From an uncultured Bdellovibrionales bacterium (GTDB lineage: Bacteria; Bdellovibrionota; Bdellovibrionia; Bdellovibrionales; UBA1609): 42,832 bases of DNA. Positions within the stretch are counted from its first letter, which is position 1, and the number at the start of each line of letters is the position of its first letter. This document shows, in pieces, positions 24,831-32,871 of this stretch. The position numbers were made by a program, and so were the translations under genes. The notes below the pieces were generated by a model, which was not told the DNA's origin, made no database searches, and saw only the letters and a program-made list of their open reading frames with translations. The stretch covers positions 1-42,832 of the forward strand of contig CALLAU010000008.1 of NCBI GenBank assembly GCA_938002015.1, read 5' to 3'.

Positions 24831-26815
24831 TGCTAAAAATTAAAGTATTTGAAAACTCCAATTTTATAAGTGAGCATGAGGTTGATCAGCCAGAATTTAC
24901 AATTGGTAGAGGGTCAGACTGTGATATTGTATTAGACTCACATCCTGGTATTTCAAGGAAACATGCTCGAATCACTCTTCATCAAGGAGAGTACTTAATT
25001 GAAAAAATCTCACAGGGCGGTCATTTCATTAAAGATGGGGAGAGTATATCTTCATTGCAACTTAACGAGCCCGTAACTTCAATTTCAATACCACCTTATA
25101 CATTTAAAATTGAAGCTCCAAATATATCTCATCAAGAACTTTTAGATGAGCAAAACCCTGTTGTAGAAGCTAAAAATATTATGATTCATAGCGAACAACC
25201 TAATGAGGAGGAGGAAGCAGATCTTTCTCCTAAGGGCGAGGACTATGATGATTTTGGGGATGAGGAAAAAACCTCTATTGCAGTCATAGAGAATAATAAC
25301 TTAAACTACTACTTTAAAGTTTTTAAAGAAGGGAAATACATCAAAGACTTCCCTTTAGATAAAAAAGTTATTGCTTTTGGCAGATCCAAACAAGCGGATT
25401 TTACGATAGAATCTGCAAGGTCAAGTCGCAAACACTTCTCTATTGTAAAACTAAATAATGTTTTTTGCTTAAAAGACCTCGGCTCTTCAAACGGCACATA
25501 TCTTAATAAGCAGCCAGTTCCTGCAAATCAAGAAATTGAACTTAAATCTGGTGATGTTATTTCAACTGAGGATCATAAATTTATTTTTGAAATAAAAGAT
25601 GAAAACTTCATGAATAAAGTTAAACATCTTGCCGTTGCTGAGCTTGCTACTGAAAACGAAGATCTTGAAAGCCTAAGAAATAATGCTCTAGCAATAGATG
25701 ACTCTTTTGATCGAAAAAAACTTGACGCTACGATTAAAGAGCAAAGTGTAGATCCTGTTCTTTTAAGTAAGCAAAATAAAACTAAAAAAATTAGAATTGG
25801 CTTAATTATTGGAATAATTGCAATACTGGGTATTTCTCTTCTTCCAAAGAAAAATAATAACTCAGCTGAATTAGCTTCTAAAGCAAAAGAAAAACAACGT
25901 TTAAAAGAACTTGAGCTTCAAGCTGTTGATCATTTTAACCTAGCTTTAAGATTTTATAATCAAAATGATTTTGAAAGATGCCTAAATGAACTTGATGCTT
26001 TTGATGATGTTGGAGTGGTTCCAAGTGATATCGGTGAGACTTCTGAGCTTAGAGTTCAATGTGAAGTTGAAAAAGAAAGAATTCAACGCGAACAAGATGA
26101 AAAGAGAAGACTAAAAAAGCAAAAAGAGTTAGAGCAAAAAGTTGCTCTTGAAATAGCAAACTGTGAAAATATGGTAACAGAAGGCGTTGATAGCCTTAAA
26201 TCTTGCCTAAGTATGGCAATCAGCCTTGATCCAACAAATGAAACTATCAATTCACTTATCGACCAAGCACAAGCTATTGAACTTGAGCAAGAAGAAAAAG
26301 AGAAACGACAAGCGGCCTACAGAAAACGTGTTGCAAAAGGTAAAGCACTTTATAAAAAGGCAGAAAAGTATGATGAAAATGGAGACTGGAAGAGAGCTAT
26401 TAAGACTTTTGATAAATTCTCAAACAGTAGTTACCCAGATCCTGCTAAGTTAAAACCGCAAGCAAAAAGAAATGTTGCCTCTATAAGAAGTAGAATTGAT
26501 GGGATTCTCGCAGGATCTATTGCAAGAGCAAAACAAGGGATTCAAAATGAAGATTACAAGAATGCCGTCTTAGCAACTAGAGAGGGTTTAAAAATTGATA
26601 GAGACCATGAAGAACTCTTAGAGCTTCAAGAAAAGGCTGAAAAAGAACTTAACTCACAACTTCGAAAGCTTTATCAAGAGAGTATTATAGATGAAGATTT
26701 TGGACAAATTGAGCAAGCAAAGCAAAACTGGAAAAAAATTATAGAACAGGGTGTTCCTGGAACGAATTATTATGAAAAAGCAAGAAAGAAGCTTAAGAAT
26801 TTTGGGGACGGATAG
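24830..26815 (+). CDS. Double-FHA membrane protein with long TPR-like C-terminus
   Basis: The 661-residue protein has two FHA domains. The first, residues 1-95, keeps IGRGSDCDI and SRKH, but the ligand-loop TNG is replaced by SQGG and may not bind phosphopeptide. The second, about 160-255, is canonical (FGRSKQADF, SRKH, SSNGTYLN). An acidic linker of about 40 residues separates them. A TM helix (about 321-338, IGLIIGIIAILGISLLP) leads to about 320 residues of charged helices with TPR-like repeats (HFNLALRFYNQNDFERCLNELD). AAAGGAG lies ahead of ATG 24830. It is built like a larger version of the preceding gene, so the two are probably related. Confidence 0.78.
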   Translation: MLKIKVFENSNFISEHEVDQPEFTIGRGSDCDIVLDSHPGISRKHARITLHQGEYLIEKISQGGHFIKDGESISSLQLNEPVTSISIPPYTFKIEAPNISHQELLDEQNPVVEAKNIMIHSEQPNEEEEADLSPKGEDYDDFGDEEKTSIAVIENNNLNYYFKVFKEGKYIKDFPLDKKVIAFGRSKQADFTIESARSSRKHFSIVKLNNVFCLKDLGSSNGTYLNKQPVPANQEIELKSGDVISTEDHKFIFEIKDENFMNKVKHLAVAELATENEDLESLRNNALAIDDSFDRKKLDATIKEQSVDPVLLSKQNKTKKIRIGLIIGIIAILGISLLPKKNNNSAELASKAKEKQRLKELELQAVDHFNLALRFYNQNDFERCLNELDAFDDVGVVPSDIGETSELRVQCEVEKERIQREQDEKRRLKKQKELEQKVALEIANCENMVTEGVDSLKSCLSMAISLDPTNETINSLIDQAQAIELEQEEKEKRQAAYRKRVAKGKALYKKAEKYDENGDWKRAIKTFDKFSNSSYPDPAKLKPQAKRNVASIRSRIDGILAGSIARAKQGIQNEDYKNAVLATREGLKIDRDHEELLELQEKAEKELNSQLRKLYQESIIDEDFGQIEQAKQNWKKIIEQGVPGTNYYEKARKKLKNFGDG

Positions 26816-26817
26816 TT

Positions 26818-27480
26818 TTGATTAATTTTGAGAGTTTTGGCTATAGAGGACATTTTGTTTTTTCTCCACCTATTACAGTTAAAGGAAAAGATGAAAAACT
26901 TATTCTGCTTGCAACACCTTACGGAAACCCAGATCACATTACTGAAGGTTTAAATAAATTTATTCTAGAATTTGAAAATCTTATGCTAGATCCTGATACA
27001 ACAAGCCCTTTTGCAAAGCTTACATGTTATGACAGCATTAGTAATAACATACATGTCTGCACCCAGTATCTGAATGACTATCTCTACTCAAGCTATAATA
27101 AAGATAAAATAAATGTGGGTTGTGATTTTATTTGTATTTATAAAACTAAGCATTCTATCTATGTCGTACAAATTGGATGGCCCCTACTTCTTCTTTATAA
27201 CAACAAAAAGCTTTTACCAATTAGTTCAGAATACAGTTTTACACCCCTAGAGCCTGAACATGCTCCTTTTCTACCCACTAATTTACTTGGACTAGAATCA
27301 AGTGTAAGCTTTAAAGTGCAGCAAATGAACACTTCAAAAGATTCTGAGCTTCTTATACTAAAATCAAATGAAGCTCCAGACTCACTTATAAGCCTTTATC
27401 CAAACTCAATTGAAGATATCGCTAAAGTTTTTGCAAAAGAGAGCCCTGAGCAAGGCTTTTGGCTTGGAAAAGTGTCTTAA
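26818..27480 (+). CDS. PP2C-like protein with apparently degenerate active site
   Basis: The 220-residue protein starts at TTG 26818, two bases after the preceding stop, with GGGGACGG upstream. The second half resembles a PP2C/SpoIIE phosphatase core: a helix (VCTQYLNDYLYSS), then INVGCDFICIYKTKHSIYVVQIGWPLLLLYNNKKLLPIS, matching strand-GDS-strand of PP2C. The metal-binding Asp of the usual GDSR is Trp here (IGWPL), and the N-terminal GxxD is not evident. It may be a pseudophosphatase that binds rather than hydrolyses. PP2C partners beside FHA proteins fit a Ser/Thr-phosphorylation circuit. The assignment rests on pattern and context only. Confidence 0.4.
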   Translation: MINFESFGYRGHFVFSPPITVKGKDEKLILLATPYGNPDHITEGLNKFILEFENLMLDPDTTSPFAKLTCYDSISNNIHVCTQYLNDYLYSSYNKDKINVGCDFICIYKTKHSIYVVQIGWPLLLLYNNKKLLPISSEYSFTPLEPEHAPFLPTNLLGLESSVSFKVQQMNTSKDSELLILKSNEAPDSLISLYPNSIEDIAKVFAKESPEQGFWLGKVS

Positions 27481-27488
27481 ATTAAGCC

Positions 27489-27512
27489 TTAAGAGCTTTT
27501 TTAAGCTTTTAA
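27489..27512. terminator. Hairpin after the FHA operon
   Basis: A 10-bp stem with one G-U pair (TTAAGAGCTT and AAGCTTTTAA, loop TTTT) lies nine bases after the PP2C-like stop. No T-run follows, so it may be a weak terminator or RNA-processing hairpin between the FHA genes and exbB. Confidence 0.35.
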
Positions 27513-27612
27513 AAAAATAAGAAATCTATAAATAAAACCAAGACCTAAATGATGTAGTCATTTCTTTAAAGACTTGGTAAATTATCCTTCTACTTTAAGG
27601 AGTTTAGTTTTT

Positions 27613-28239
27613 ATGCTTATTGAAAAGTTTTATATTATTGCAGGTCTTGGACACGTTGTTACTTTATGGATACTTATACTTTTAAGTGTTTTAAGTATTG
27701 GTTTTATTTTAGAAAGATTCTGGTTTTTTAAAAAATTAAATAAAGGCAGTGAGGCTATTAGAGAAGCCCTTCAGCTTAGTCTAACTAATGATGATCACAG
27801 TGAAATTCAAAACTATGCAGCTAACGAAGAAGGCTATGAAGCTGAAGCTTTAAAGTATGGCTTAAGACATTTAAATAAGTCCGGTACTGAAGGACTAGAA
27901 GAAGTTTTTAGTAGCTACATTCTTTCAGTTAAACCTGAGCTTGATAGATTCTTAAATATGCTTGCTACTATTGGCTCAAACGCTCCTTTTATCGGACTAC
28001 TTGGAACTGTTTTTGGTATTATGGAGGCCTTTAAAGCTCTAGCAGTAAGTGAAGGAAACCCAAGTGTTGTTATGAGTGGTATCTCACAAGCATTACTAGC
28101 AACAGCTATTGGACTTTTAGTGGCAATTCCTGCAACTATTTTTTACAACCATTTTCAAAAAAAATCTAAAAGCATTACTAACAATATTCTTAACTTAAAA
28201 GATATCTGTATCGTTTATAAAACTAGGTGGAATAAGTAA
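27613..28239 (+). CDS. MotA/TolQ/ExbB proton-channel protein
   Basis: ATG 27613 is chosen over the longer frame at 27574 because AAGGAG lies 10 bases upstream, giving 208 residues. It has the standard three-helix layout: an N-terminal helix (VVTLWILILLSVLSIGFIL), then FLNMLATIGSNAPFIGLLGTVFGIMEAF (the conserved core), and SQALLATAIGLLVAIPATIFYNHF. These proteins form proton-conducting channels with ExbD/TolR and drive work in the envelope. The stop overlaps the exbD-like start (TAATG). Its position after FHA genes rather than beside tonB or tolA-pal makes its client unclear. Confidence 0.88.
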   Translation: MLIEKFYIIAGLGHVVTLWILILLSVLSIGFILERFWFFKKLNKGSEAIREALQLSLTNDDHSEIQNYAANEEGYEAEALKYGLRHLNKSGTEGLEEVFSSYILSVKPELDRFLNMLATIGSNAPFIGLLGTVFGIMEAFKALAVSEGNPSVVMSGISQALLATAIGLLVAIPATIFYNHFQKKSKSITNNILNLKDICIVYKTRWNK

Positions 28240-28646
28240 TGGGAGCATCGTTTAATAATTCTGATGATGAGCCAATATCAGAAATTAATATTGTTCCCTT
28301 TGTTGATATTATCTTAGTTGTTCTTATCATCTTTATGGTAACAACGCCCTTTATTATGAAGCCAAGTCTTCCAGTTAACCTTCCTCAAGGGAGCTCTGGA
28401 GAAAAAACAAAACCCTCTCCTTTTCAAGTGCTTGTAAGTAAAGATGGACAGATTGCTTTAAATGGCAAGATCATGAACATTGAAGAATTAAAAATAGCTT
28501 CTAGAACTTTCTCTCAAGAAAACCCTACAGGAAAAGCTATTCTTTCTGCTGATCAAGACACTCCTCATGGCGATGTTATGAAAGTCCTTGATGAAATCAA
28601 ACTTGGTGGAATACGAAGTTTTGGTATTAGTATAAAATCTAACTAA
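28239..28646 (+). CDS. ExbD/TolR biopolymer transport protein
   Basis: The 135-residue protein has one N-terminal TM helix containing the functional Asp (NIVPFVDIILVVLIIFMV) and a periplasmic domain with PSLPVNLPQGSS and the VSKDGQIALNG strand typical of ExbD. It partners the preceding ExbB/TolQ in a proton-driven motor. No tonB, tolA or pal gene is in this window, so the partner could be the FHA/TPR proteins just upstream, or elsewhere. Confidence 0.88.
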   Translation: MGASFNNSDDEPISEINIVPFVDIILVVLIIFMVTTPFIMKPSLPVNLPQGSSGEKTKPSPFQVLVSKDGQIALNGKIMNIEELKIASRTFSQENPTGKAILSADQDTPHGDVMKVLDEIKLGGIRSFGISIKSN

Positions 28647-28735
28647 GCATTTCTCAGAATGAAAGGATGGCAAATATTTACAAGAGCTGGAGTCAAGTTT
28701 TCCGATGTTTCTTTCGCTTCAAAACCTTAATAAGT

Positions 28736-28768
28736 TCTAAAATAAAAAGGGCCTCAGAAACAAGGCCC
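28736..28768 (-). terminator. Rho-independent terminator of the 28801 gene
   Basis: On the minus strand a GGGCCT/AGGCCC stem with an eight-base loop (28749-28768) is followed by TTTTTATTTT. It lies about 30 bases after the secreted-protein stop. Confidence 0.7.
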
Positions 28769-28800
28769 ATCGAAATCATATTTCTTTACGACGTTAGTTT

Positions 28801-29202
28801 TTATGGCTCTGGCCAAAAAGATTTACAATCAAGGCTAACTGTAAAAGGTGTTGCTAAAGCATTGTTTTCAGCAATTGTACCTGTTCTAGGGTCTTGATGA
28901 ACAACTAAAGAACTATTTCCATTAGAGTCAGTATTAATTTCATACTGAAGAACTCCGTTTTTTGAGATTGAAACAAAACCATCGTCCCCATCTTCGGTTA
29001 CACCATCCTTATCAAGTTCATATAAAGCGGGAACACCATCGATAATAAGGGTTTGACGATACACACCATCAGACCAATTATTCAATCTTGAGAAAACTGT
29101 ACGCTTGCTTGCAGAATGACATGTTTCAGACATATACCCAGCGTCTCCTGCAAAAGAATTGTATGCAAAAGCGCTCATTATCAAAATAATTAAAATTTTC
29201 AT
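28801..29202 (-). CDS. Small secreted protein, unknown function
   Basis: The true start is ATG 29202, preceded by GGAGGA, not the longer frame at 29325: a signal peptide begins there (MKILIILIMSAFAYNSFA). The 133-residue product has a Cys near the mature N-terminus (SETCHS) and one near the C-terminus (VSLDCKSF), and an Asp/Gly-rich beta-strand middle. The ends resemble the products at 14756 and 30104. No domain is recognised. Confidence 0.6.
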   Translation of the reverse strand: MKILIILIMSAFAYNSFAGDAGYMSETCHSASKRTVFSRLNNWSDGVYRQTLIIDGVPALYELDKDGVTEDGDDGFVSISKNGVLQYEINTDSNGNSSLVVHQDPRTGTIAENNALATPFTVSLDCKSFWPEP

Positions 29203-29505
29203 ATTTTTCCTCCAATTTATGCAAACTAGTTCTAACACGTAAAGTAGATTTGGGTAGTGGCATTGAATTTTTTTCAAAGCATAAACTGAACTATAATGGG
29301 TTGTTTCTCTTATAAAGAACATCACCTAGACCAACTATAGTTATGTGCCATTTTTACGTTTATTTAGTAATCTAAGCTGGATTAAACCTCACTGCCTACT
29401 ACGATTGAAGGATAGCCTTCTCTACCAGGTCATCTTTACAAAAACTGATAGTTAGTTCTATCACTTAATATTAGAAAGAAGCTCGAGTCTTCTTGCTCTT
29501 GGATA
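29203..29505. other. Intergenic region between two minus-strand secreted-protein genes
   Basis: About 300 bases. A hairpin AAGAAG-CTCGAGT-CTTCTT at 29476-29494 lies just after the 29506 gene stop and may be a weak terminator (short T-tract on the minus strand). No promoter with good boxes and no small gene were found. Confidence 0.3.
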
Positions 29506-30087
29506 CTACCCTTTAGAACATACAAATTTTAAATTTACTTGTGTCCTTCGATAAAAGCCACACAAAGGGTCTGTCCCTCCCCACCCAACTGAGCTATTAC
29601 CAATAGTAACATCTCTAAACACTGGAACCTCATCATTGCCACAAAACTTCTTAGCTTCGCTTTGAAGGTTTTCTCTAAAGTAATATTCATCAATATTTAT
29701 TTCATCTGTAGGGTTTTCAGGACAACTTAATACTGTTGTCGTTGTCTCAATTAACTTAGAGTTTTGTTCACTGTCATACAAACACTCATACTCTATTTTA
29801 ACAGCTAAACCACTATTTGTCCCAGCCCAGCAAGAACCTCGGTAACTATCCAGTACATGAACCTCAGTAATTTCTGCTTCTTCTGCATCAAAGGTTGCTG
29901 ATTGACACTCTTTATCAGCATTGATTTTAGCCTCTTTTATAGCTTCTTCTCTAAGATTTCTGCCTCCATGAAGCTCACAAGTAGAGACATTTGCAGAGCC
30001 AAACGCAACCCCTTTAGCCCATGCTGATGAACTTATTGATAGTAGTCCTGTAATAATTAAAAATTTAAAAATATTTAGTCTTTTCAT
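29506..30087 (-). CDS. Secreted protein with an internally duplicated four-Cys unit
   Basis: ATG 30087 with GGGAG five bases upstream gives 193 residues, with a signal peptide ending SSSAWA. The mature protein seems to be two copies of one unit, each with four cysteines in similar order: VSTC, DKEC, GSC and EYEC in the first (residues about 35-105); LSC, KKFC, PLC and KFVC in the second (about 120-191). Each unit has a helix (EAIKEAKINADKEC versus ENLQSEAKKFC) followed by strands. No known family is recognised. It is the second gene of a two-gene operon with the 30104 gene. Confidence 0.6.
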   Translation of the reverse strand: MKRLNIFKFLIITGLLSISSSAWAKGVAFGSANVSTCELHGGRNLREEAIKEAKINADKECQSATFDAEEAEITEVHVLDSYRGSCWAGTNSGLAVKIEYECLYDSEQNSKLIETTTTVLSCPENPTDEINIDEYYFRENLQSEAKKFCGNDEVPVFRDVTIGNSSVGWGGTDPLCGFYRRTQVNLKFVCSKG

Positions 30088-30103
30088 TTTCACTCCCTTT
30101 TAG

Positions 30104-30487
30104 TTAGTTGCAGTTAAGTTTAGTAACTTTTTCTAAGTTTCCGTTATAAATTAAAAACTCATATTCACTTGTCATAGTATTCTTAGTAAGTCTGACTTCA
30201 CCAAGACTAAACCCACCTCGAAAAGAAAGTTCATAAGAGATTTTATCAAAATTCATATTTTCGACTGCAACAACTGAATAAGAAGCAGAGATCTCTGCTC
30301 CCTCATCTAGCCTTAAAAGCACAGCACTTCCAACTCGAGGTGAAGTGTAATAAAAATCCAGATTTAGTGTTTTAAAACTATCGTCAAAATGACCTGAACA
30401 ATGACTTATTTCACTTTTATTTAAAGACTTAGAGTACGCAGATGCACTTAGTAATAAAACTGATAGTACACAAATTATTTTTTTCAT
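30104..30487 (-). CDS. Small secreted protein, unknown function
   Basis: The 127-residue protein has a signal peptide (MKKIICVLSVLLLSASAYS), a Cys near the mature N-terminus (SHCSG) and one at the extreme C-terminus (LNCN), probably linked. The remainder alternates in beta-strand fashion (ASYSVVAVEN, ISYELSFRGG). AGGGAGAG gives a good ribosome site. The gene lies 16 bases ahead of the duplicated-Cys protein, forming an operon, and diverges from a LysR-type regulator that may control it. Confidence 0.6.
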   Translation of the reverse strand: MKKIICVLSVLLLSASAYSKSLNKSEISHCSGHFDDSFKTLNLDFYYTSPRVGSAVLLRLDEGAEISASYSVVAVENMNFDKISYELSFRGGFSLGEVRLTKNTMTSEYEFLIYNGNLEKVTKLNCN

Positions 30488-30561
30488 TTTCTCTCCCTTA
30501 TTTTTTTCTTTTTGTTTTCCCCTCTAAAAGAGGGCATAAAAACTTATATCTAAATTTAATC

Positions 30562-30599
30562 TTGAATAATATTGAATAATTGGCATATATTCATAACCA
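30562..30599 (+). promoter_or_regulatory. Promoter with 10-bp direct repeat before the LysR gene
   Basis: TTGAATAAT occurs twice with a 10-base period (30562-30570 and 30572-30580). TTGAAT at 30562-30567 and TATATT at 30586-30591 are spaced 18 bases and place the start at about 30598-30600, on the ATG itself. The repeat could be a site for regulator binding. Confidence 0.4.
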
Positions 30600-31475
30600 A
30601 TGGATATAAATAGATTGCATTATTTCTGTACAGTTGCTCAAGCCGGATCCCTTAGCAGGGCCTCTGAATTACTAAATATTTCTCAGCCTGCTCTTTCAAA
30701 GGCTATTAAAACATTAGAGGGAGAGCTTAAGAAAAAACTTATTATCCCTTCAGGTAGAGGAATCTCAATCACAGATGATGGCAAACAAATCGCCCTTAAA
30801 GCTGCTCCCCTCATCAGTCAGATTAATGACCTAGCACTTCCAAACCAAAAAGGCCCTCACAAAGACAGTCTTTCTATTGCAACTTTTGAAGTCTTTTCTA
30901 CATATTTCTTATCAAAAGTAATATCTGAAACATTCTCAGACCATGAGGTAAAGGTAGCAGAGTTAGTACCAGGTCCAATGGAAGAGGCTATAGCATCTGG
31001 TCTTATAGATATTGGAATAACTTACCTACCCATTCCACATAAAGAATTAGATTTTTTAAAAGTGACCTCAATTAAAATGGGAATCTTTGGTAAAAAATTA
31101 AAATTTAAAAACATACCTTTTAAGGAAGTCCCCTTTACCGCTCCAAGTATCCCCGTTTCAGGAACCCCTTCTAAAGCAAAAGGGCTTGATGGTTGGCCTG
31201 ATCATTTGATTCCTAGAAACATTAAATATCATGTTGCAATGATGGAGACAGCACTTGATTTATGTCGACGAGGTTGCTGTGTTGGATACTTTCCTCAATT
31301 CGTTGTAGATCTTCATAATACAGTATGTGATTCTAAATATAAACTTGAAGCTCTAGATCCTCCTAAAAAGTTAGGTAAACAAAAATTTGATGTGTACATG
31401 ATCAAAAGAAAATCTGATCTAGAAACTTCAAACTTTAAGAAAATAAGTCGAGCTCTTCGACAGCTCGTGAGCTAG
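30600..31475 (+). CDS. LysR-family transcriptional regulator
   Basis: The 291-residue protein has the N-terminal winged helix-turn-helix (MDINRLHYFCTVAQAGSLSRASELLNISQPALSKAIKTLE) and a periplasmic-binding-protein-like effector domain from about residue 90. The inducer is unknown. There is no Shine-Dalgarno at ATG 30600, and a promoter sits directly upstream, so the mRNA is probably leaderless. LysR regulators usually control the divergent neighbour, here the 30104-29506 secreted-protein operon, with 112 bases of shared control DNA. Confidence 0.88.
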   Translation: MDINRLHYFCTVAQAGSLSRASELLNISQPALSKAIKTLEGELKKKLIIPSGRGISITDDGKQIALKAAPLISQINDLALPNQKGPHKDSLSIATFEVFSTYFLSKVISETFSDHEVKVAELVPGPMEEAIASGLIDIGITYLPIPHKELDFLKVTSIKMGIFGKKLKFKNIPFKEVPFTAPSIPVSGTPSKAKGLDGWPDHLIPRNIKYHVAMMETALDLCRRGCCVGYFPQFVVDLHNTVCDSKYKLEALDPPKKLGKQKFDVYMIKRKSDLETSNFKKISRALRQLVS

Positions 31476-31580
31476 TTTTCAAATTATAGATTAACAGATA
31501 GAAAAACTTGATCAATTCTATATTTTGAAATTAAGTTTAAGTTGCGATGTTCTTTCATATAAATTCATAGACTTTATGAC

Positions 31581-31613
31581 TAAATAAAAAAGCCTTTCTT
31601 AATCAGAAAGGCT
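31581..31613 (-). terminator. Rho-independent terminator of the 31704 gene
   Basis: On the minus strand AGCCTTTCT-GATTA-AGAAAGGCT is followed by TTTTTTATTTA. It lies about 90 bases after the barrel-protein stop and shares its stem with the 15217 terminator. Confidence 0.7.
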
Positions 31614-31703
31614 CGACAGATCTAAAATAAATTAGACTAATAAGAAGTGATTAATACTATATAAAATAGTACTATATTAATTCATAACAAAAAGTATTGT
31701 ACT

Positions 31704-32336
31704 TTAATAATATATACGTACGCCAAAATTAAGTGTTGTATTTCTATAATCGTAATAATCAGCAAAAACTCGACTGTATCTTAGCTCTGGCTCATTTGAA
31801 TCAAGATACCTGAGATCACTAAATAAGCTTACTTTTTCATTTAAGATGTAGTCAAAACCAATTACGGCTTGTATAAGTGCACTTAACTCATTAACTGCAA
31901 CATCTGGTACTACATCTGAGCTCAATTTGTAACGAACTAACCCAAGGCCAAAGCCATAGTAAAAGGAAGCTCTCTGATTAAAATTATAATGAAAATAAAG
32001 GTTTGCAACTAACCCTGTTGTGATAAAGGAACCACCAGAAACAAATGGCAAGTCTTCTTTAATGCTATCAGAAGACCTAAAGAAATTTATCTCTGCTGAG
32101 AAGTTACCTGCGTTTTTACCTATGCCGATCATTAAAGGAGACAAGAAAGAGGCTTCGTGGGCAATATCTGTAACACTAAAGTCAGTGTCTGAAGGCTTTC
32201 CGAGGCCTACAGAAAAATTGAAGTACCTTCCACGATGAGGAGTGTTTACAGTGTTTCTATCAGTACTACTGAGCTGTTCACTGGAGTAAGAGTAATGCGT
32301 GAGAAATAGTAAGAAGATGAGTTTAAAGAAATACAT
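31704..32336 (-). CDS. Outer-membrane beta-barrel protein
   Basis: The 210-residue protein has a signal peptide (MYFFKLIFLLFLTHYSYS). It then has alternating amphipathic strands: GRYFNFSVGLG, LVANLYFHYNF, ASFYYGFGLGLVRYKL, SALIQAVIGFDYIL and the final LNFGVRIYY, which ends in an aromatic residue as expected for BamA-assembled barrels. The size fits an eight-stranded OmpA/OmpX-type barrel. GGGAGG lies four bases before ATG 32336. It appears monocistronic, with its own promoter candidate and terminator. Confidence 0.7.
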   Translation of the reverse strand: MYFFKLIFLLFLTHYSYSSEQLSSTDRNTVNTPHRGRYFNFSVGLGKPSDTDFSVTDIAHEASFLSPLMIGIGKNAGNFSAEINFFRSSDSIKEDLPFVSGGSFITTGLVANLYFHYNFNQRASFYYGFGLGLVRYKLSSDVVPDVAVNELSALIQAVIGFDYILNEKVSLFSDLRYLDSNEPELRYSRVFADYYDYRNTTLNFGVRIYY

Positions 32337-32353
32337 AAGGCCTCCCGAAAACT

Positions 32354-32381
32354 AAAATAGCTATTTGTACACATTTATCAA
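32354..32381 (-). promoter_or_regulatory. Promoter candidate of the barrel-protein gene
   Basis: On the minus strand TTGATA (32381-32376) and TATTTT (32359-32354) are 16 bases apart and about 20-45 bases upstream of the start codon. Confidence 0.35.
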
Positions 32382-32590
32382 CTGATAACACCCAAGCTTT
32401 CCCTGCTCGCAAAACCAATGCCAGTAATGAACTTATGGGCATTTAAGCTCATTCAATTGATAAAAACTGTCCAATTAAGTGACATAAAATATCACGTTAA
32501 AGAGTTATCGTTTATTTTGAGTGAATATGGGAAATACGTTTAAAGAAAGTTACCAAAGCACTAAAACTACTTATGAGTAATAAAGTAGGT

Positions 32591-32860
32591 TCAAGCGGCT
32601 CTTTTCTTTTTTGCTTTGTCTAAATCAAAAGTAGATTGAAAATTCATCCATAATTTTGCTGTCGTTCCTAGAAAGTCTGAAAGATCTAAGGCCGTTTCAG
32701 CTGTAATTCCTCTTTTTTGGTTAATCAGTTCACTAAGCTTTGCTTTTGTCCAACCTAACTGCTCAGCTACAAAAGTATGTGTCCATCCATTAGGCTCAAT
32801 AAACTCCTCTAAAAGAATTTCCCCAGGGTGAAATGGGTTTTTAGGTGCTTTGATTGCCAT
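32591..32860 (-). CDS. higA: HigA-type antitoxin
   Basis: The 89-residue protein is an XRE-type helix-turn-helix of the HigA/VapI family: NPFHPGEILLEEFIEPNGWT, then the helix-turn-helix LGWTKAKLSELINQKRGIT and ETALDLSDFLGTTAKLWMNFQ. It neutralises the toxin encoded just upstream and represses the operon. It follows higB by 11 bases, the toxin-first order typical of HigBA. The C-terminus is Lys-rich (KAKKKRAA). Confidence 0.9.
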   Translation of the reverse strand: MAIKAPKNPFHPGEILLEEFIEPNGWTHTFVAEQLGWTKAKLSELINQKRGITAETALDLSDFLGTTAKLWMNFQSTFDLDKAKKKRAA

Positions 32861-32871
32861 TTTAACCTCAC

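Noticed and set aside
28667..28897. Plus-strand frame of 76 codons after exbD
   Set aside because: It crosses a strong minus-strand terminator and the coding end of the secreted-protein gene; composition does not look coding.
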